This document shows, piece after piece, positions 63,570 through 64,000 of a stretch of DNA of 64,000 nt. Numbering within the stretch: position 1 is the stretch's first letter; the number at the start of each line of letters is the position of its first letter. This DNA is from Eutreptiella sp. 'Long Island Sound 2002' (lineage: Eukaryota > Euglenozoa > Euglenophyceae > Eutreptiales > Eutreptiaceae). Where the stretch lies: positions 186,905,128 to 186,969,127 of the forward strand of contig OZ038378.1 in assembly GCA_964036045.1 (NCBI GenBank), given 5' to 3'. The position numbers were made by a program, and so were the translations under genes. The notes below the pieces were generated by a model that saw only the letters and a program-made list of their open reading frames with translations, was not told the DNA's origin and did no database searches.

Positions 63570-64000
63570 CTCAAAACGCCATTTTTGGAAAATCATGGTT
63601 TTGACTCGCTTTTGAGCCATTTGTGGTCACAAATGGGCCCATTTTCAAGGCCCTCTCGGCCTTGAGGGGGGGCCAAAATTGCTCAACATGGGCTCAAAAT
63701 GGGCTGATTCCACTTGTTTGTGCACCCCGAAATAGTCCAAAAGTATCTTTGGGGAAACCCATTTTTGATCTATTTTTGACTGATTTTTGGTCCCAAGACG
63801 GCCCATTTTGAAGGCATTTTGTGACTTTGGAGGGGCCAAAATAGCTTCCAATGGGCTCAAAGGGCTCAAATAGCTTGCAAAGGGGCTTATTTCACCTGTT
63901 TGTGCATCCAAAATGGTTTGGGATCATTTTTGGAGGAACACATTTTTGACCCATTTTTGACCAATTTTTGGTAGCAAAACAGCCCATTTTCAAGGCATTT
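63570..64000. repeat. Diverged satellite, 164-181-bp units
   Basis: CCCATTTT(C/G)AAGGC recurs at 63638, 63802 and 63983, each preceded by TTTTGA..(C/T)ATTTTTGA and followed by GGGCCAAAAT, and CACCTGTTTGTGCA appears in both full units. The array runs off the window. Confidence 0.75.

Noticed and set aside
1-64000. A nuclear code with reassigned TAA/TAG or TGA
   Set aside because: The 1684- and 952-codon ORFs of element A and the 1175-codon LINE ORF contain none of the three stops, which would be unlikely if any were a regular sense codon. Kept only as a low-interest finding.

Overview
The window is nuclear DNA from a repeat-rich unicellular eukaryote, most likely a microalga. A prasinophyte-type green alga or another protist with similar secreted Cys-rich, EGF, thrombospondin and Ser-Pro proteins fits best, but no marker in the window fixes the species. 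Evidence for a eukaryote: two Ty3/gypsy chromoviruses, a non-LTR retrotransposon with an APE endonuclease, minisatellites, a MITE, TTAGGG-type interstitial telomere motifs, and one multidomain type I membrane protein. No rRNA, tRNA, CRISPR array or bacterial operon was seen.

Layout. (1) 1-10331, minus strand: a nearly complete Ty3/gypsy element (A) with gag, pol and two LTR copies about 98.5% identical over the 262 bases visible in both. It is inserted in the chromodomain codons of a second, decayed gypsy element (B, 10332 to about 19.5 kb, minus strand). In both, gag and pol share a frame and are separated by one UAG, and both carry a DAM-like methyltransferase segment between protease and RT. 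(2) About 19.5-28.6 kb: no convincing genes; AT-richer unique DNA, a G/T-rich low-complexity block, a 64-bp tandem array, a 65-bp minisatellite of about 35 units and an 84-bp array. (3) 28.7-30.8 kb: remnants of two RT-bearing elements, one a chimera.

(4) 30827-50794: the main find, one insertion of about 20 kb with a perfect 16-bp target-site duplication (30811-30826 and 50795-50810). It starts with about 3.5 kb of dimeric about 415-420-bp repeats, like LINE promoter monomers. Then come ORFs with a CCCH zinc finger, a papain/UCH/Josephin-like cysteine protease candidate, a C2H2 finger, APE endonuclease, RT, RNase H, a CCHC knuckle, and three or more ORFs of unknown function. It ends in a 3' hairpin and a (CAAACCT)n tail. 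Removing it and one duplication copy rejoins a single reading frame of the older RT element on both sides.

(5) 52032-55884 (plus): a host-type gene for a signal peptide, Cys-rich module, EGF, thrombospondin type 1, Ser-Pro, EGF-CA and transmembrane protein with an HPE-repeat tail. It has in-frame TGA codons and one frame change, so it is a pseudogene, has missed introns, or contains sequence errors. (6) 55.8-64 kb: shuffled segmental duplications of the gene's 3' end, a telomere-repeat insertion in one paralogous copy, fold-back AT-rich repeats, a 621-bp TA-flanked MITE sitting in one of two tandem copies, and a diverged satellite at the right edge.

Most of the window is therefore layered mobile DNA. 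Order of events that can be read directly: the old RT element came before the giant LINE; gypsy B came before gypsy A; the 62-kb duplication came before the MITE. All family calls come from motifs read by eye; no database search was possible.
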